Part shown: piece by piece, positions 1 to 10,734 of the stretch
Numbering within the stretch: position 1 is the first letter of the stretch
Layout of the letters: each line of letters opens with the position of its first letter
Assembly (NCBI GenBank): GCA_039621445.1
Contig: CP154954.1
Location: forward strand, 53,766,155 to 53,830,154
Length of the DNA: 64,000 nt
Direction of reading: 5' to 3'
Origin: Euglena gracilis
Taxonomy: Eukaryota > Euglenida > Euglenophyceae > Euglenales
Notes under the pieces: model-generated
What the model was told of the DNA's origin: nothing
The model's database searches: none
Seen by the model: the letters and a program-made list of their open reading frames with translations, nothing else
Made by a program: the position numbers and the translations under genes

Positions 1-580
1 TGTTTCAACTTGAAACATCCCAAATTTGGTGTCTTTCTCTGCCTGAGGATGGGCAAAAAAAAGCTAAAATTAAAGGCAAAAAATTTTTTGCCCTGGACCA
101 GGGGGGGGGAAATGCGCTCGCCCGGCCTCGGAAAAAATGCGCAAAAATGCGCAAAAATGCGCAAAAATGCGCAAAAAAATGCGCAAAAAATGCGCATTTT
201 TGGAAAAAATGCGCAAAAATGTGCAAAATCCGAGAAAAAATGCGCAAGAATCACGAAAATGCAAAAATTACCCAAAAACATGCAAAAATGGCACCAAATT
301 TGAAGAAATTATGTAGAATAATGAGGAAAATGTAAGTTTCAAAAAAAGTCGAAAATTTCAAATTTTTGCAAAAAATTGCAAAAATGGTCAAAAAATGCGA
401 AAATTTTGGAAAATCACGAAAAAATGTGCCAACAAGCAAAAAAATGCGCTGAAAAAAACGAAAAATGCGCAAAAAATGCGAAAAAATGCGAAAAAATGCG
501 CATTTTTGGAAAATTTGAAAAAATGCGCAAAAAATGCGCAAAAATGCGAAAAAATGCGAAACGCATTTTTCCCCCCCCCT
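1..580. repeat. AATGCGCAAA minisatellite, interspersed repeat family 1
   Basis: The stretch is built from short degenerate repeats of AATGCGCAAAA. The downstream part, with TGGCACCAAATTTG and AGAATAATGAGG, recurs in reverse complement at about 43915-44310, so this is a dispersed repeat rather than a gene. Open frames here are only lysine/asparagine or phenylalanine runs. I see no gene. Confidence 0.75.
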
Positions 581-692
581 GCCTGGACCCTCAATGTCGT
601 TTTTTTTTGTTTTTTTTAAAAAAAAACATGTTTTTTTTAAGAAAACGTGTTTTTTTTTTGACTTCGTTTCAAACGAAGTGCCAGCTATGCCC
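575..692. repeat. Palindromic T-run/A-run repeat module
   Basis: A module starts CTGGACCCTCAATG, runs through alternating T and A homopolymers around ACATG, and ends with GACTTCGTTTCAAACGAAGT (itself a hairpin) then GCCAGCTATGC. Close copies lie at about 9555-9667 and 11341-11440, both inside the hAT element. A companion block with GGATGGGCAAAAAAAAGC precedes each copy (about 48, 9522 and 11298). It looks like a small non-autonomous repeat that folds into hairpins. Confidence 0.7.
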
Positions 693-793
693 AAAAATAG
701 GCCGAAATGGTCAGAATTGGTCAAAAAAGATCCAAAATTGGCAAATTTGACAAAAATTGACGAAAAATGACTTCAAATGGGCAAAAATGCAAC

Positions 794-1249
794 CAAGGTT
801 GACGGCTTGTTTTTCTGAAACAAAAAAAAACATGTTTTTTTAAAAAAAATATGTTTTTTTTAAATTTTTTTTAAAAAAAATATGTTTTTTTTAAAAAAAA
901 CAAAAAAAACGTTATGGAGGGTTTGGGTGAAAAAAAATTTTGAACGTTTTTTTAAAAAGGAAAAGGTCATTTTTTTCTCTGCAGCTTCGCAGTCCGTAAA
1001 GGGTGATGGCTTTCACATGAACCATCATTTTAGTATTTTTGGATGAAGGGTCTGGAAAAACTAAAAAAAAAACGCCACTTTGATGACCAAAAACATGACT
1101 TTAGAACTTTTTCCTCAAAAAATGGCCATTTCGCAAGGAAAAAGGTCAATTTTTGCTTTTTCAAAAAAACATGTTTTTTTTGCGTTTTTTTTTTAAAAAA
1201 AACATGTTTTTTTGTTTTTTGTAAAAATCAAAAAAAAACGTCAACCCTG
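794..1249. mobile_element. Non-autonomous inverted-repeat element, CARGGTTGACG ends
   Basis: The left end reads CAAGGTTGACGG and the right end is CGTCAACCCTG, its inverted counterpart. ATGCAAC lies immediately outside the left end (787-793) and again at 1251-1257; over 8 bp, 7 positions match. The interior is homopolymer-rich with no coding sequence. The same family occurs at about 18770-19703. An 8-bp duplication with a CA-starting end fits hAT-type non-autonomous elements. Confidence 0.75.
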
Positions 1250-1333
1250 CATGCAACCTCCACCAACGATGAACATCACCTTGAAGGGAGATTGACAGCG
1301 AAACGGCTTCTGCATTGCAAGGCTCTGGCTCGG

Positions 1334-1665
1334 GTCATTTTCCTGTGAGTCACACGGCTGGCCAACGGCACCCCTTGGTGTTCTGTCCCACGGCTTCACG
1401 CCCGAACCGGTGTCATGGACACAGTTCTCGTATCATAAACTGCCGCCTGTATGAAACGTGCAGTTTTTGCAGTTTTTTTTGCAGTTTTTTTTTGCAGTTT
1501 TTTGCAGCTTTTTTTCTGAAATAAATGCACAGGGAGTTCGGACGGCAGCCCAAACCGGTGTTCTGTCCCACGGCGTCACGCCCGAACCGGTGTTATGGAC
1601 ATTTAGCTGTTGAAACCGTGTTTTAGGGGCTCTAGCTTCCCGCCCAAACCGGCGTTCATGAACGC
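1334..1665. repeat. Dispersed CCGAACCGGTGT repeat copies
   Basis: The block TTCTGTCCCACGGC followed by TCACGCCCGAACCGGTGT occurs near 1379 and 1559, with a diverged third copy near 1640 and another near 4100. The block CATTTTCCTGTGAGTCACA recurs near 16386. Poly-T tracts with GCAG spacers lie at 1460-1510 and resemble 36900-37030. Repeat-derived, no gene seen. Confidence 0.5.
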
Positions 1666-1790
1666 ACTCATTTGTGACTCCTCCATGTAGATTTCTTCTA
1701 AATGTACGCCGGCCAGGTTGGTGCCGTCTGCACTAATGCGCTGCCCCAACCCCCCCCCCCACACACCAGCTGAATTTTTTGCTGGTTTAG

Positions 1791-1980
1791 AGGCTGCCGT
1801 CGCACCTCATACAACAGCAGAATGCCGGCCAACTTTTGTTTGGGGATACGTTTGTCGACAGTTGCCCCCAGTGGTGTAGTGGCTCTTACAGCTGCGCGGG
1901 ATTTCCAAAAGGTTTGTGAACTACGTGGGGTAACATTTGACAAACTGGACAATTGGCTCTTGGCATTTGCCTATTGGAAG
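1791..1980 (+). CDS. Exon-like open segment, unknown protein
   Basis: I do not recognise this. It is a 190-nt stretch preceded by an acceptor-like TGGTTTAG and followed by AAG|GTAAAA, open in one frame for 63 codons. The residues are mixed and not low-complexity (ending NWLLAFAYWK), which is unusual for this region. No neighbouring exon could be joined to it. It could be a relic exon or chance. Confidence 0.3.
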
Positions 1981-3163
1981 GTAAAAGTCATGTGCATTTT
2001 TGATAGGGGTGACGAGAAGCAAGACACAACCGCCGTCCAGCGAAAAGAAATTTGTGCCAATGCCAAGGTCCAGGACCGTTCATGGTTTCCCTCCACATTC
2101 ATTGACCACGATGGTCAATGCACTGGCCATGCTATACAGGGGGGCGTTTAAAAGCGCAAGGTACTTAATAAAAAGGGATTAAAAGCGTGCGGTTTAATTC
2201 CGTTTTGGGTCAAAACCTCGTCGGTTTAATTCCGTTTCCGGCGTCTTGCGAAAAAAAAAATTCCCTTCGGCTTTACGAACGTCCGTCTGATCTTTCCTAC
2301 CCAGCGGAAGATATCCCCCTCGCAGTGAGGTCCCGCAGAAGGTGCTCGTGGCGAGGAAGCCGACGAGTTTTTTTGCGAGAAGAAGGCCGAAAAATCTATA
2401 GAACTCCTGCCAGCAATGGTGAATTTTTTCACAAATGTGTATGGTGTAAAAAAAACTTTTCTCCCATGGACACCGAAAACAGAACAAAATGCTCGTGGGA
2501 AACAACTGCAGCGCCGACTTTTTTTTGCCAAAAAAGGAGAGAATATTTTTCTGCATTTCTTTTCAGAATCATTAAAATTCTTTCAAACTGTGTGGTGAAA
2601 AAAAATTTTGACCCCAACCGAAAGCAACAAAATACTCGTGTAAGCAACTGCAGTTCGCTGAGTCGTTTAATCTTCTTCAACTTCAGCTTCAACTTTGACC
2701 AATAACCAAAGACCCTGGGTGATTAATGCCAAAACAAATGCAAATGGAAAGACTTCAATCACTTCCAGGGTTTGACAGCGTCACAGCTGGGGCGTTGGTC
2801 TGAGAATGGGCAAAAAAAATGCAACTTTCTGGGGGGTGGCCCCAAAAAAAAACGGAGTTCAGGGGGGGGGCAAATTTTTTTTCTTCGGGGGCCAAAAAAG
2901 TGACATTCGGGGGGATGGCAGTCCGAGACTGGAACAGGAATTACTGTCAGTGGGGGGGGATGAAGGGGATTTTCAGTTTACAGGAATTCATGTAGCGGGG
3001 GGGGGGAACGGAACGGGGGTACTGAAACACGAACAAGGCTCTACGGGTTAAGTCAAACCCTGGGCCTCAGGATCTCCAGAAGCTGATTGTTCCCCACGCA
3101 TGGCCACAGTCAATCTTCGTCTCGATGTCTTCGTCTTAAAGATCTTGTGGACTTCTGCCGGCA

Positions 3164-3231
3164 ATGTGGCAGTCCAGCACGGGCACGGGGGCACCGATGT
3201 CAATCTGACCAGGGTGGTTCAGAATGGTTAC
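3164..3231 (-). pseudogene. eEF1A fragment, exon B
   Basis: This continues exon A on the - strand after a 258-nt intron whose acceptor is CTTCAG|GTAACC. It encodes LNHPGQI followed by PVLDCHIAG, which is eEF1A domain III. Beyond it the frame breaks within a few codons, and a remnant resembling DIETKID appears in another frame. The break shows the copy is degenerate. Confidence 0.8.
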
Positions 3232-3489
3232 CTGAAGAAACGTGAATGGAAAAGGAACAAAACGCCGATTTGTCCATCTCGCACACAGAATGGCACCAAC
3301 CAGAAACATTTTTGAAGCCAGACAAGGGGGCCCGAGGGTTGAAAAATTTTTTGGCACTTCTCCAAAACCCTGGTCAAGGGACACACACCCTAATCCCCCC
3401 ATGAAAGCCCTGAAACCAACCTTGTGATGGCAGATTATGAAAACACTCTGACAACTTAAGCCCTGCTGAGCGTTTGAAGAGAGGCTTAC

Positions 3490-3619
3490 CTGCGCAGTGA
3501 AGTCAGCAGCCTCCTTGGCGGGATCTTTCTTGGCGTTCGAGGCCACATAACCACGGCGAATATCCTTGACAGACATGTTCTTCACGTTGAATCCAACGTT
3601 GTCGCCAGGGACAGCCTCT
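3490..3619 (-). pseudogene. eEF1A fragment, exon A
   Basis: Read on the - strand, this 130-nt segment encodes the eEF1A domain II-III junction ([24 protein letters not shown], then KEAADFTAQ). eEF1A is the GTPase that brings aminoacyl-tRNA to the cytosolic ribosome. The exon has a good acceptor (CTTCCAG before AGAGG) and donor (CAG|GTAAGC) and reads in phase 0 into exon B. Only about 66 of some 450 residues are present, with no GTPase domain, and the fragment sits inside an inverted-repeat element. I call it a captured gene fragment. A diverged functional exon set is unlikely. Confidence 0.85.
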
Positions 3620-3851
3620 CTGGAAGGGTGGAAAGGAAAAACAAGGGAAACAGGACATTGTTTCTCAACACACCATCCAAAGAAAGATTCCTGGTTAGGA
3701 ATTTCTTCATGATTCTTGGGTGCGTAATGCTTAAACTCGGTGGTTTAAATCCGGCCGAGGGGGGATCCTCGTCGGGATTAAAACGGATTTAAACCCGACG
3801 AGTTAAATACCAAACCGAATTTAGTATCAAACGCTTTTAAACGCCCTCCTG

Positions 3852-4891
3852 TATAGGGTATAGGGAAGCACCATCCTGTGTCGGCTCTTTTGTGCCTTCG
3901 GTGCAACCGCGTTATCCAAAATTTTGTGCATTTTTCAGTGCTGCTTCTCTTCGGGAGAAGAAGCAAAAGGCTGAGGAAGGGGCCTGTAGTATCTGAGGCA
4001 GAAATTTTGCGGTTATACGACTTGACGGGCTGGCAAAATTTATTGCAGAGCCAAAGGATGAATATTCTGGTGATTGCCTACAACTTGGGCAAAAGCTCGT
4101 CTTCCCGTCCGAACCGGCGTTCTGAACACCGGTTCCGCAGTTTCGGGAAGCCAAAGCCCCAAAACACGGTTTCAAAAGGCCTGAAATTTCAGTAACGTGA
4201 AATTTGCACGGTTTTATTGCAAGACCCAATATTTTCATGAAATCTCAAAAAAATTGAAATACAAACACTGCCTCGCGACCAGCGGACATTCCGACTTTCC
4301 TGACCCCGACTTTCCTCACTGCTTTTCTTTTAGGAGATGCCCGTGCCTGTGTCCACCGTACAATATAGGATCAGCCAATGGGGGTCGACCATGGTCAGCC
4401 CACGGTCGCCCTCGGCGCCCTCGGTCGTGGGTCGGTTGTTCTCAAAAAGTGCGCGGCATACAAAATTAGCGGAACGTTTAGAGGCCCGGCGCCTGCCCTG
4501 TATTTCGTGGCTATGAACACGGAAAACAGGGCATATTTTCTTAACCCGGCAATATGCCCTGTTTTTCGTGGTAAGGTGAACACAAAAAAAACAGGGGATA
4601 TTGCCGTGTTCAGGGGTTTCTCCCAAAATTTAAGACCTTTCAAACAAAGAACATAATTATTTTGAATCACTTTGAATTGCTTCGAACCCGAGTGGAGAGC
4701 AGACAGATGATGGAATGGCACACGAGGAGGGACGAAGTCGGTGCACGACGAGTGCAACGACGAACAGCGCTGTGCTGTGGATGATCAGATGGGGACACAC
4801 TAACGGGGTTTGCACGAATGACACACCCACGATCCATGTTTGGGCTCGTGGCACAAATTCACGCAACACCACACATCGCACATGATTCATA
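3852..4891. other. Non-coding stretch
   Basis: I see no gene. A perfect-looking palindromic stretch around ACGGAAAACAGGGCATATT and its inverse AATATGCCCTGTTTTTCGT lies at about 4518-4571. The rest is unique-looking sequence without recognisable motifs. Confidence 0.5.
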
Positions 4892-5473
4892 TCACGACAC
4901 GGAGAGCGTGGGGGAACAACCACACCACATCGGGCACAGGTGGGGGCGGCTGACACAAGACGGCGCTTTTTGGAGGGTTTGGAGGGTTTCTGGCTGAGAT
5001 GACGCATGGATGCGGGCAACTGCGTTCAGGTATCCCCTGAACGTCGATGCTTTCAATTGTCGGAATTTGAATTGCTGGCCACACTGTGACCGGCGTTGGT
5101 CTTCACATTGTTTGATGACCGCTTGCCCATCAAACAACAGTGCAGGATCAAGCTCCCAAGCTGCCCAAGCACAAAGGAAAGCATGTAGTTTGTCATAGAC
5201 AGCGCAAAGCGCATTGCAGACGTCCTTGTTCAAGGAGGTGTGCCAATTCGGATTGCTCTGTCCCTTCTGAACCGGATGCTTTCTTTTTGGTAGCATCCGC
5301 CAGAAGGTTACCATGCAAGGGGTCAACTTCAGGGTTCTTTCTTTTATCCCAACCCTGCTTAATTGTGGCCAGGGGGTTGTGGCAACATTCGGTCCATGGT
5401 GTTGGCACCTTTCTTTGCCATTTTTCAAAAACAGACCGAGGAAGAACACAATGAGTACAAATAAATAAAGCAA
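4892..5473 (-). CDS. Open frame, weakly integrase-like
   Basis: A 193-codon open frame on the - strand has normal residue composition, unlike most frames here. Its centre holds LKASTFRGYLNAVARIHASS, which resembles the SAM-like core-binding domain found ahead of tyrosine recombinase catalytic domains. No catalytic R-H-R-Y set is visible. It may be a relic of a tyrosine-recombinase transposon such as a Crypton, or an unrelated frame. Confidence 0.25.
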   Translation of the reverse strand: MLYLFVLIVFFLGLFLKNGKERCQHHGPNVATTPWPQLSRVGIKERTLKLTPCMVTFWRMLPKRKHPVQKGQSNPNWHTSLNKDVCNALCAVYDKLHAFLCAWAAWELDPALLFDGQAVIKQCEDQRRSQCGQQFKFRQLKASTFRGYLNAVARIHASSQPETLQTLQKAPSCVSRPHLCPMWCGCSPTLSVS

Positions 5474-5676
5474 ATGGCGGATCCTTCATGGTTGAAGGAA
5501 ATATTTTCATTTTTCGAAATATTTCAAAAATATTTCTGAAATATTCCTGAAATTAAAATATATATTTCCAAATCTTTCGAAAGATACCCAATGCTAAAAA
5601 GAAAAGGTCAATGGACAGCCTGACCTTGTCCGCATCTCCCACCTGCATTTGCGCCCCAGTGACCGGCCCCGAGCGA

Positions 5677-7081
5677 GAAATTGGTGATGGACTTTTTGGT
5701 GGTCGCTAGCGACCATTTTCTGGCGACTAGTCGCTAGCGACCATTGGTGATAGGGTCGCTAGCGACTAGTCGCTAGCGACCACCAATTTTAAGTCCACCC
5801 CCCCCCTCTAAAAAAGTTCTTAAGCCCCCCCCCTCCAAAAAAAATTCATTCAAATATGAAGGAAAATGACTCGAAACCCACCCAAATGCCTTCAAAAACC
5901 CCCATTCGGGGGTCCATCTGCAAAAAAATTTGGGTAATATCTTCTTTTTGCGCCAGTTCTGTGAAAGTTGTCTTTGTCCAGGAGATAAGGAGCACGATTC
6001 GGCCTTCCTTGCCTTGCACACACAAGGGGATTTTGTTATTGGAGGGCGGGGGGTGCGGGGGGGGGGGGCAACCCCCCCCCCCCGCTAGACGACCAAGGGC
6101 GCCGAAGGCGCCTTAGGACTGTTTTGTTTACGGTGCGCGTGGCATTACATGCGCGCCTGGCCCTTGGGTCGGTTACCCCCCGGGATTTTGTTATTGGAGG
6201 GCGGGGGGTGCGGGGGGGGGGGGGGGGGGCGGCAGCCCCCCCGCTCGACGACCAAGGGCGCCGAAGGCGCCTTAGGACTGTTTTGTTTACGGTGCGCGTG
6301 GCATTACATGCGCGCCTGGCCCTTGGGTCGGTTACCCCCCGGAGGGGATTTTGTTATTGGAGGGCGGGGGGGGGGTGCGGGGGGGGCGGCAGCCCCCCCC
6401 GCTAGACGACCAAGGGCGCCGAAGGCGCCTTAGGACTGTTTTGTTTACGGTGCGCGTGGCATTACATGCGCGCCTGGCCCTTGGGTCGGTTACCCCCCGG
6501 AGGGGATTTTGTTATTGGAGGGCGGGGGGGGTGCGGGGGGGGGGCGCCCCCCCCCCCCCCCGCTAGACGACCAAGGGCGCCGAAGGCGCCTTAGGACTGT
6601 TTCGTTTACGGTGCGCGCCTGGCTTTTGTTTACAGTGCGCGTGCGACTAAGTTCGCATATCGGGGTTCCTTCGGGAGCACAATTTGGCCCTCCTACTGCA
6701 GCCTTCTCCGGGGGGGGGGGGTGTCACCCCCCCCCCCCGCCCCCCCACCCGTCCAACTGAACTCCTGGACAAAGACAACTTTCACAGAACTGGCGCAAAA
6801 AGAACATATTACCCAATTTTTTTTGCAAATGGACCCCCGAATGGGGGTTTCTGAAGGCATTTCGGTGGGTTTCGAGTCGTTTTCCTTCATATTTCAATGA
6901 AAAAAATTTGGAGGGGGGGGCTTAAAAAATTTTTAGAGGGGGGGGGTGGACTTAAAATTGGTGGTCGGGCCGACTAGTCGGCCCGACCACCAATGGTCGC
7001 TAGGCCATCACCAACAGTCGCTAGCGACTAGTCGCTAGCGACTAGTCGCTAGCAACCACCAAAAAATCCATCACCAATTTC
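5677..7081. mobile_element. 1.4-kb element with ~300-bp inverted ends and internal tandem array
   Basis: The left arm (5677-5985) and right arm (about 6765-7081) are imperfect inverted copies. Both begin GAAATTGGTGATGGA, pass through CTAGCGACTAGTCGCTAGCG palindromes and a C-run, and share blocks such as ATGAAGGAAAATGACTCG. Between them lies a four-copy tandem array (6028-6610). There is no transposase, so the element is non-autonomous. A clean target duplication was not found; CCCCAGTGACC occurs on both sides, but at unequal distances. The layout is the same as in 28557-30185. Confidence 0.75.
6028..6610 (+). repeat. Tandem array, four units of ~155-163 bp
   Basis: Each unit starts GGGATTTTGTTATTGG (6028, 6182, 6345, 6503). 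It continues through a G run answered by a C run, the palindrome GGCGCCGAAGGCGCC, and a GTTTACGGTGCGCGTGGC block. The arms of each unit can fold into a G/C-rich stem. The first 14 bases are also the core of arrays at 10388-10630 and 28973-29672. Confidence 0.9.
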
Positions 7082-7086
7082 CCGCA

Positions 7087-7257
7087 ATGAGCCCCAGTGA
7101 CCCAGTGAGAAAAGCCTTGGAGAGTATGCAAGTGTTGAATGGTGCACACAATTTGCTTGCCATAATGGATCCTGGTGTTGAAGTGCTGGATTTGATGCAA
7201 CGCTCAAAAGCAACGTTGGCGGAGGCTGTCGAATTGTGGGTTGAATTGAATTGCTAG
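7087..7257 (+). pseudogene. hAT transposase-like fragment
   Basis: This open frame of 56 codons begins 6 nt after the end of the preceding element. It reads KALESMQVLNGAHNLLAIMD, followed by a segment ending RSKATLAEAVELW. That is the spacing and flavour of the helical insertion region of hAT transposases, where a leucine-rich helix is followed by a S/DK-x-TLAE motif. No RNase H catalytic residues or dimerisation domain are present. It is probably a remnant of an autonomous hAT copy. The match is by eye only. Confidence 0.4.
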
Positions 7258-7444
7258 AACGTATCCCCCAAAAAAAGAAGGAAGGTACAACTTGGTTTTG
7301 GAGAGAGGAGCAAACAAGTTTTAAATTGCTCCTTCTTTTTGTTGGCAAATGTGTTGGACCCCCGTTTTTTGGGGAGGAGTTTGACCAGGGGGGGAATACA
7401 ATAAAAGCATTTGGGGGGTCCTTAAGCTCGTGGGTGTGCTCAAA

Positions 7445-7645
7445 TACCATGCCCCCCCCCATATTGTACCCCCCCCCATAATGTACCCCCCACGGGGTAC
7501 CCCCCCACCATGGACCATGACCTTGGCCGCCCCCCATATTGTACCCCCCCCCATAATGTACCTCCCCCCCAGAAAATGGCTCCCAGGGGGGGTACAATAT
7601 GGGGGGGGGGCTTGGTAAGGGGGGGAGTGGTATGGTCTGGGTCTG
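7445..7645. repeat. Foldback C-run/ATATTGTACC repeat
   Basis: CCCCATATTGTACCCC occurs twice in forward orientation and once inverted (GGTACAATATGGGG), together with CATAATGTACC. The two sides can fold back on each other around CCATGGACCATG. The long open frames across it are proline/glycine artefacts. Similar C-run foldbacks occur near 12130-12250 and 31370-31800. Confidence 0.55.
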
Positions 7646-8499
7646 GCCAACGACTAGATTCAAAAACCTGAAAGCAGCCAAAAAAAAGCAAATGTGCAAA
7701 TACTTTCATTTTTTCGACTTTTTCTTGACACAAACTCTATTTGGAAATTGCAACCCGTGACTTGTGATGGGGGACATGTTCGCTGTCCCCCCAAAAAGCG
7801 CTGCCACGTGTTGGAACGCCGCCTGAACGGGTCACCGAACGGGGCGTTCACTAGCCGCGCGTTGAGTCAAAGCACTGGGAATTTCAAAGATGGGGGAAGG
7901 GTTTTTTTTAAGACGGGTGGAAGGGGGGCCGCCCGTGGGAGGGGGGCACCCATTTCCCCCCCCAAAATGGCGAAAAATGCCAAAATCGCGAAAATGCCAA
8001 AAGGGGTGAAATTCAGCTTGGTTGCGCCGTGAAACGTAAAATGTTGGCCGGTGGACAGGAAGAGTGTTGTGGGAACGGGGCGGGGGAGAATGGCTCAAAT
8101 GAAGGAAATGGAGGGATTCCGGGGGGGGGGGGGGGTTCGGCTGCAAAGGAAGGAAACCTGGGCACAGCCATGGAACAACAGCACCTGAAGGTCACCAGAA
8201 AGTGGTACATGAGCAACCCGTTGGGCACAGGGAACTTTCCCAACAACACGTTCTTCTGATGGATGGCATTTTCTTCTTGGATTCAAATTGTTGTGGGCCT
8301 CTCTCGCTGGACAAACCCTGCACACTTCAGGCAGGGCACAACCAGGGGGGGGGGCAAGCAGGGGCAGGGGGCAGAACGGGAAGCACCCCCACTGCATTAC
8401 TGCATTTTTGGTTGCAGAAATTTTTTTGACAAGGTGGTGGGGGGTTGAGTGGACCCCCCCACCGTGGAGATCAGACTTTGGTCATTTTGACCCCCCCCT
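7646..8499. other. Non-coding stretch
   Basis: No recognisable gene. The sequence has G runs (7915-7960, 8118-8136, 8343-8352) and T-rich tracts, with no inverted ends that I could pair. Confidence 0.4.
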
Positions 8500-8875
8500 A
8501 TGGTGAAGTTCACCGTTTGAAAGTTCACCGGGGGGTCCCGGACCCCCTCCCCCCCCCCCTCTGCCTAACCCATCGGTGAACTTCACCGGTGAAGTTCACC
8601 AAGAGAGCACTTTTTTGGTCAAAAATGGCCAAAAATGGCATTTTGGGCAAGTTTTCGGAAATTTTTATAAAATTCCATGAAGCATCAACCTCAAAATGAC
8701 CATTTTCAGAGGAAAATATCAAAATTTTACCCATGAAAATTTCACCCCCAACCATCAAAACGGTGAACAAGTTCACCGGTGAACTTCACCGGTGAACTTC
8801 ACTGCCGAAAGCACCCCCCCCCCCCCGGTGAACGTTCACCGGTGAAGTTCACCGGGGGGTCCGCAACCCCCCCCC
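8500..8875. repeat. Palindromic GGTGAACTTCACC repeats
   Basis: Repeated 13-bp palindromes of the type GGTGAAGTTCACC and GGTGAACTTCACC lie at both ends (about 8502-8600 and 8762-8855), each next to CCGGGGGGTCC. CTGCCTAACC follows on each side. The layout suggests a small foldback element with an AT-rich centre. Confidence 0.6.
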
Positions 8876-8910
8876 CCCGTGCTGCCTAACCTCCATTGTT
8901 TTTTTTTTAA

Positions 8911-9080
8911 TTGCCGCCCAAAGGGCGGCGAGACGGTAGCGCTTTTTGGCATTGAATGTGACAAAAAACGTGGCAATTTTTGGCACAAATCCATCACAAT
9001 TTGGAAGCTTTCAAGCCCAACGCAAGGGACGGTGATGAACAAAAAAAAGAGTTGCCGCCCAAAGGGCGGCTGGACGGTAT
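8911..9080. repeat. GCCGCCCAAAGGGCGGC hairpins
   Basis: Two hairpin-forming copies (about 8912 and 9052) flank the left side of the hAT element. Related ones (GGGCGGCGAAAAGG near 11681, CCGCCCGAAGGGCGGCGAG near 11780) lie on its right side. The hAT element therefore inserted within an older repeat block. Confidence 0.6.
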
Positions 9081-10039
9081 GCATTTTCCAAAAAGGTTCC
9101 CCAAAAAGAGCAAAAGTTGCAGGGCTGGATAGAGGTAGAGGTAGAGGTCAAAGTCCTCTACCTCTATCTGACCCACCTCTACCTCTACCTCTACCTCTAT
9201 GTCACCTCTATGTCCATAAAATGTCACAAAATGGCACCAATAAGGGCCACAAAAGGCTCCAAATGCCTCAAATTTGGCAAATTAGCATCTCAACGCATCT
9301 TATTTAGGTTAGGAATGAGAAAAAATATCCGGATGAGTGGTTTCAAAAATTGCCATAAGAGATTTGTGACAAGAATGGCCAATTTCTGATTTTTTTCCCA
9401 TAAAATTGCCTTCGCTCCATAGCATAGCTGGCGTTTTTTTTGTTTTTTATTAAAAAAAAACGGGCAAAAAAAACGGCAAAAAAAAACAAAGGGGAAAATG
9501 ATGGTCCAAATTTTTGACCGAGGATGGGCAAAAAAAGCTAAAAAAAATTTTTTTGCCCTGGACCCTCAATGGCGTTTTTTTTTGTTTTTTTTTTAAAAAA
9601 AACATGTTTTTTTTTAAAAAAACGTGTTTTTTTTGACTTCGTTTTCAACGAAGTGCCAGCTATGCTCCATAGTGGGCGTTTTTTTTTGTTTTTTTAAAAA
9701 AAGCGTTTTTTTTGTTTTTTTTATAATAAAAAAACGGGCAAAAAAAACGGCAAAAAAAACAAAGGGGAAAATGATGGTCCAAATTTTGCCTTTGATCGTA
9801 AAGGGTGGAGGGGTAGCTACATCCTGGGGGGGGGGGGTAGTGACCATGGTCGACCCCCACCCACGACGGGAACCCCCCCCTCTCCAGGGGCGACCATGGG
9901 AAACTCTGGGTTGCAAGCTCAATCAGAAGGGGGGGTTCTGCTGGAGGCAACTACGACAAAGGAACCCGTTATTCGCCATCCACAACAGATTTTTTGGATA
10001 TCATGGCCACTGCGCATGTTGCCTATGTACCATTGACAT

Positions 10040-10312
10040 GTGCCGATGCTGAAGAGGCCAAAAAAATATGCTTGGAATTGTGGGCAACCCAAAGGCATGC
10101 ATCACGCATGCGCAACTTGCAATGGTACAAGGAAACCGTACGTTGCTCCTCGGCCGAGCAAAATTGTGCGACATTTGAATCGCGAACATGTCTCTTTTTT
10201 CATCCCCTCCTTTGTATCTGACACATGGGTTGATGCAAACATAGAAAAAAATGTGTTCCCTTTTGTGTCCTCAGAACATAATTATCTTGTCATCCCACAT
10301 CGGCAACACAAT
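10040..10312 (+). pseudogene. BED-type zinc-finger-like fragment
   Basis: Within the hAT element one frame reads CATCNGTRKPYVAP and then KIVRHLNREH. This gives C-x2-C followed after 20 residues by H-x4-H, with a tryptophan upstream, the arrangement of BED zinc fingers at the N-terminus of hAT transposases. BED fingers bind the element ends. The frame then runs into tandem repeats and there is no RNase H core. The match is by motif only. Confidence 0.45.
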
Positions 10313-10695
10313 GGATTTTATTATTTTGGGGCCCTGGGACAGTTGAGCAGCAAAAGGGATTCGCTTCCAAAACGGTTCGGCAACACAGGGATTTTGTTAT
10401 TTTGGGGCCCTGGGACAGTTGAGCAGCAAAAGGAATTCGCTTCCAACGCTTCCAAAACGGTTCGGCAACACAGGGGATTTTGTTATTTTGGGGCCCAGCA
10501 GCAAAAGGGATTTGCTTCCAAAACGGTTCGGCAACACAGGGGATTTTGTTATTTTGGGGCCCTGGGACAGTTGAGCAGCAAAAGGGATTCGCTTCCAAAA
10601 CGGTTCGGCAACACAGGGATTTTGTTATTTTGGGGCGCCGGGACAGTTGAGCAGCAAAAGGACTTCGTTGCCAAAACGGTTCGGCAAAACAGGGG
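10313..10695 (+). repeat. Tandem array of 66-86-bp units inside the hAT element
   Basis: Units begin GGGATTTTGTTATTTTGGGG (10388, 10474, 10540, 10616, with a variant at 10313). They continue GACAGTTGAGCAGCAAAAGG and a CCAAAACGGTTCGGCAA block. One unit is shortened and one contains a small insertion. The leading 14 bases are shared with arrays in other elements. Confidence 0.85.
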
Positions 10696-10734
10696 ATTTC
10701 GAGGTCCCCCCCCCCCCCGCCCCAGGGGGGTTTT

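Larger units (their letters stand above)
2137..3851. mobile_element. Inverted-repeat element carrying an eEF1A fragment
   Basis: The left end reads CAGGGGGGCGTTTAAAAGCG. The right end, in reverse complement, reads CAGGAGGGCGTTTAAAAGCG. Further inside both ends hold GGTTTAA and CTCGTCGG sub-repeats. TATA lies directly outside both ends, so the target duplication may be short. The interior holds two exons of an eEF1A fragment (3164-3231 and 3490-3619, - strand) with parts of its introns, and otherwise G-rich non-coding DNA (2240-3050). This is the layout of a Pack-type element that picked up host gene sequence. That origin is inferred; the inverted repeats are seen. Confidence 0.6.

Noticed and set aside
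4330-4757. Overlapping frames around the 4.52-kb palindrome
   Set aside because: They overlap on both strands and show no domain or splice signal.
7049-7699. 216-codon proline/glycine-rich frame on the - strand
   Set aside because: It is generated by C/G runs and a foldback repeat and has no domain features.
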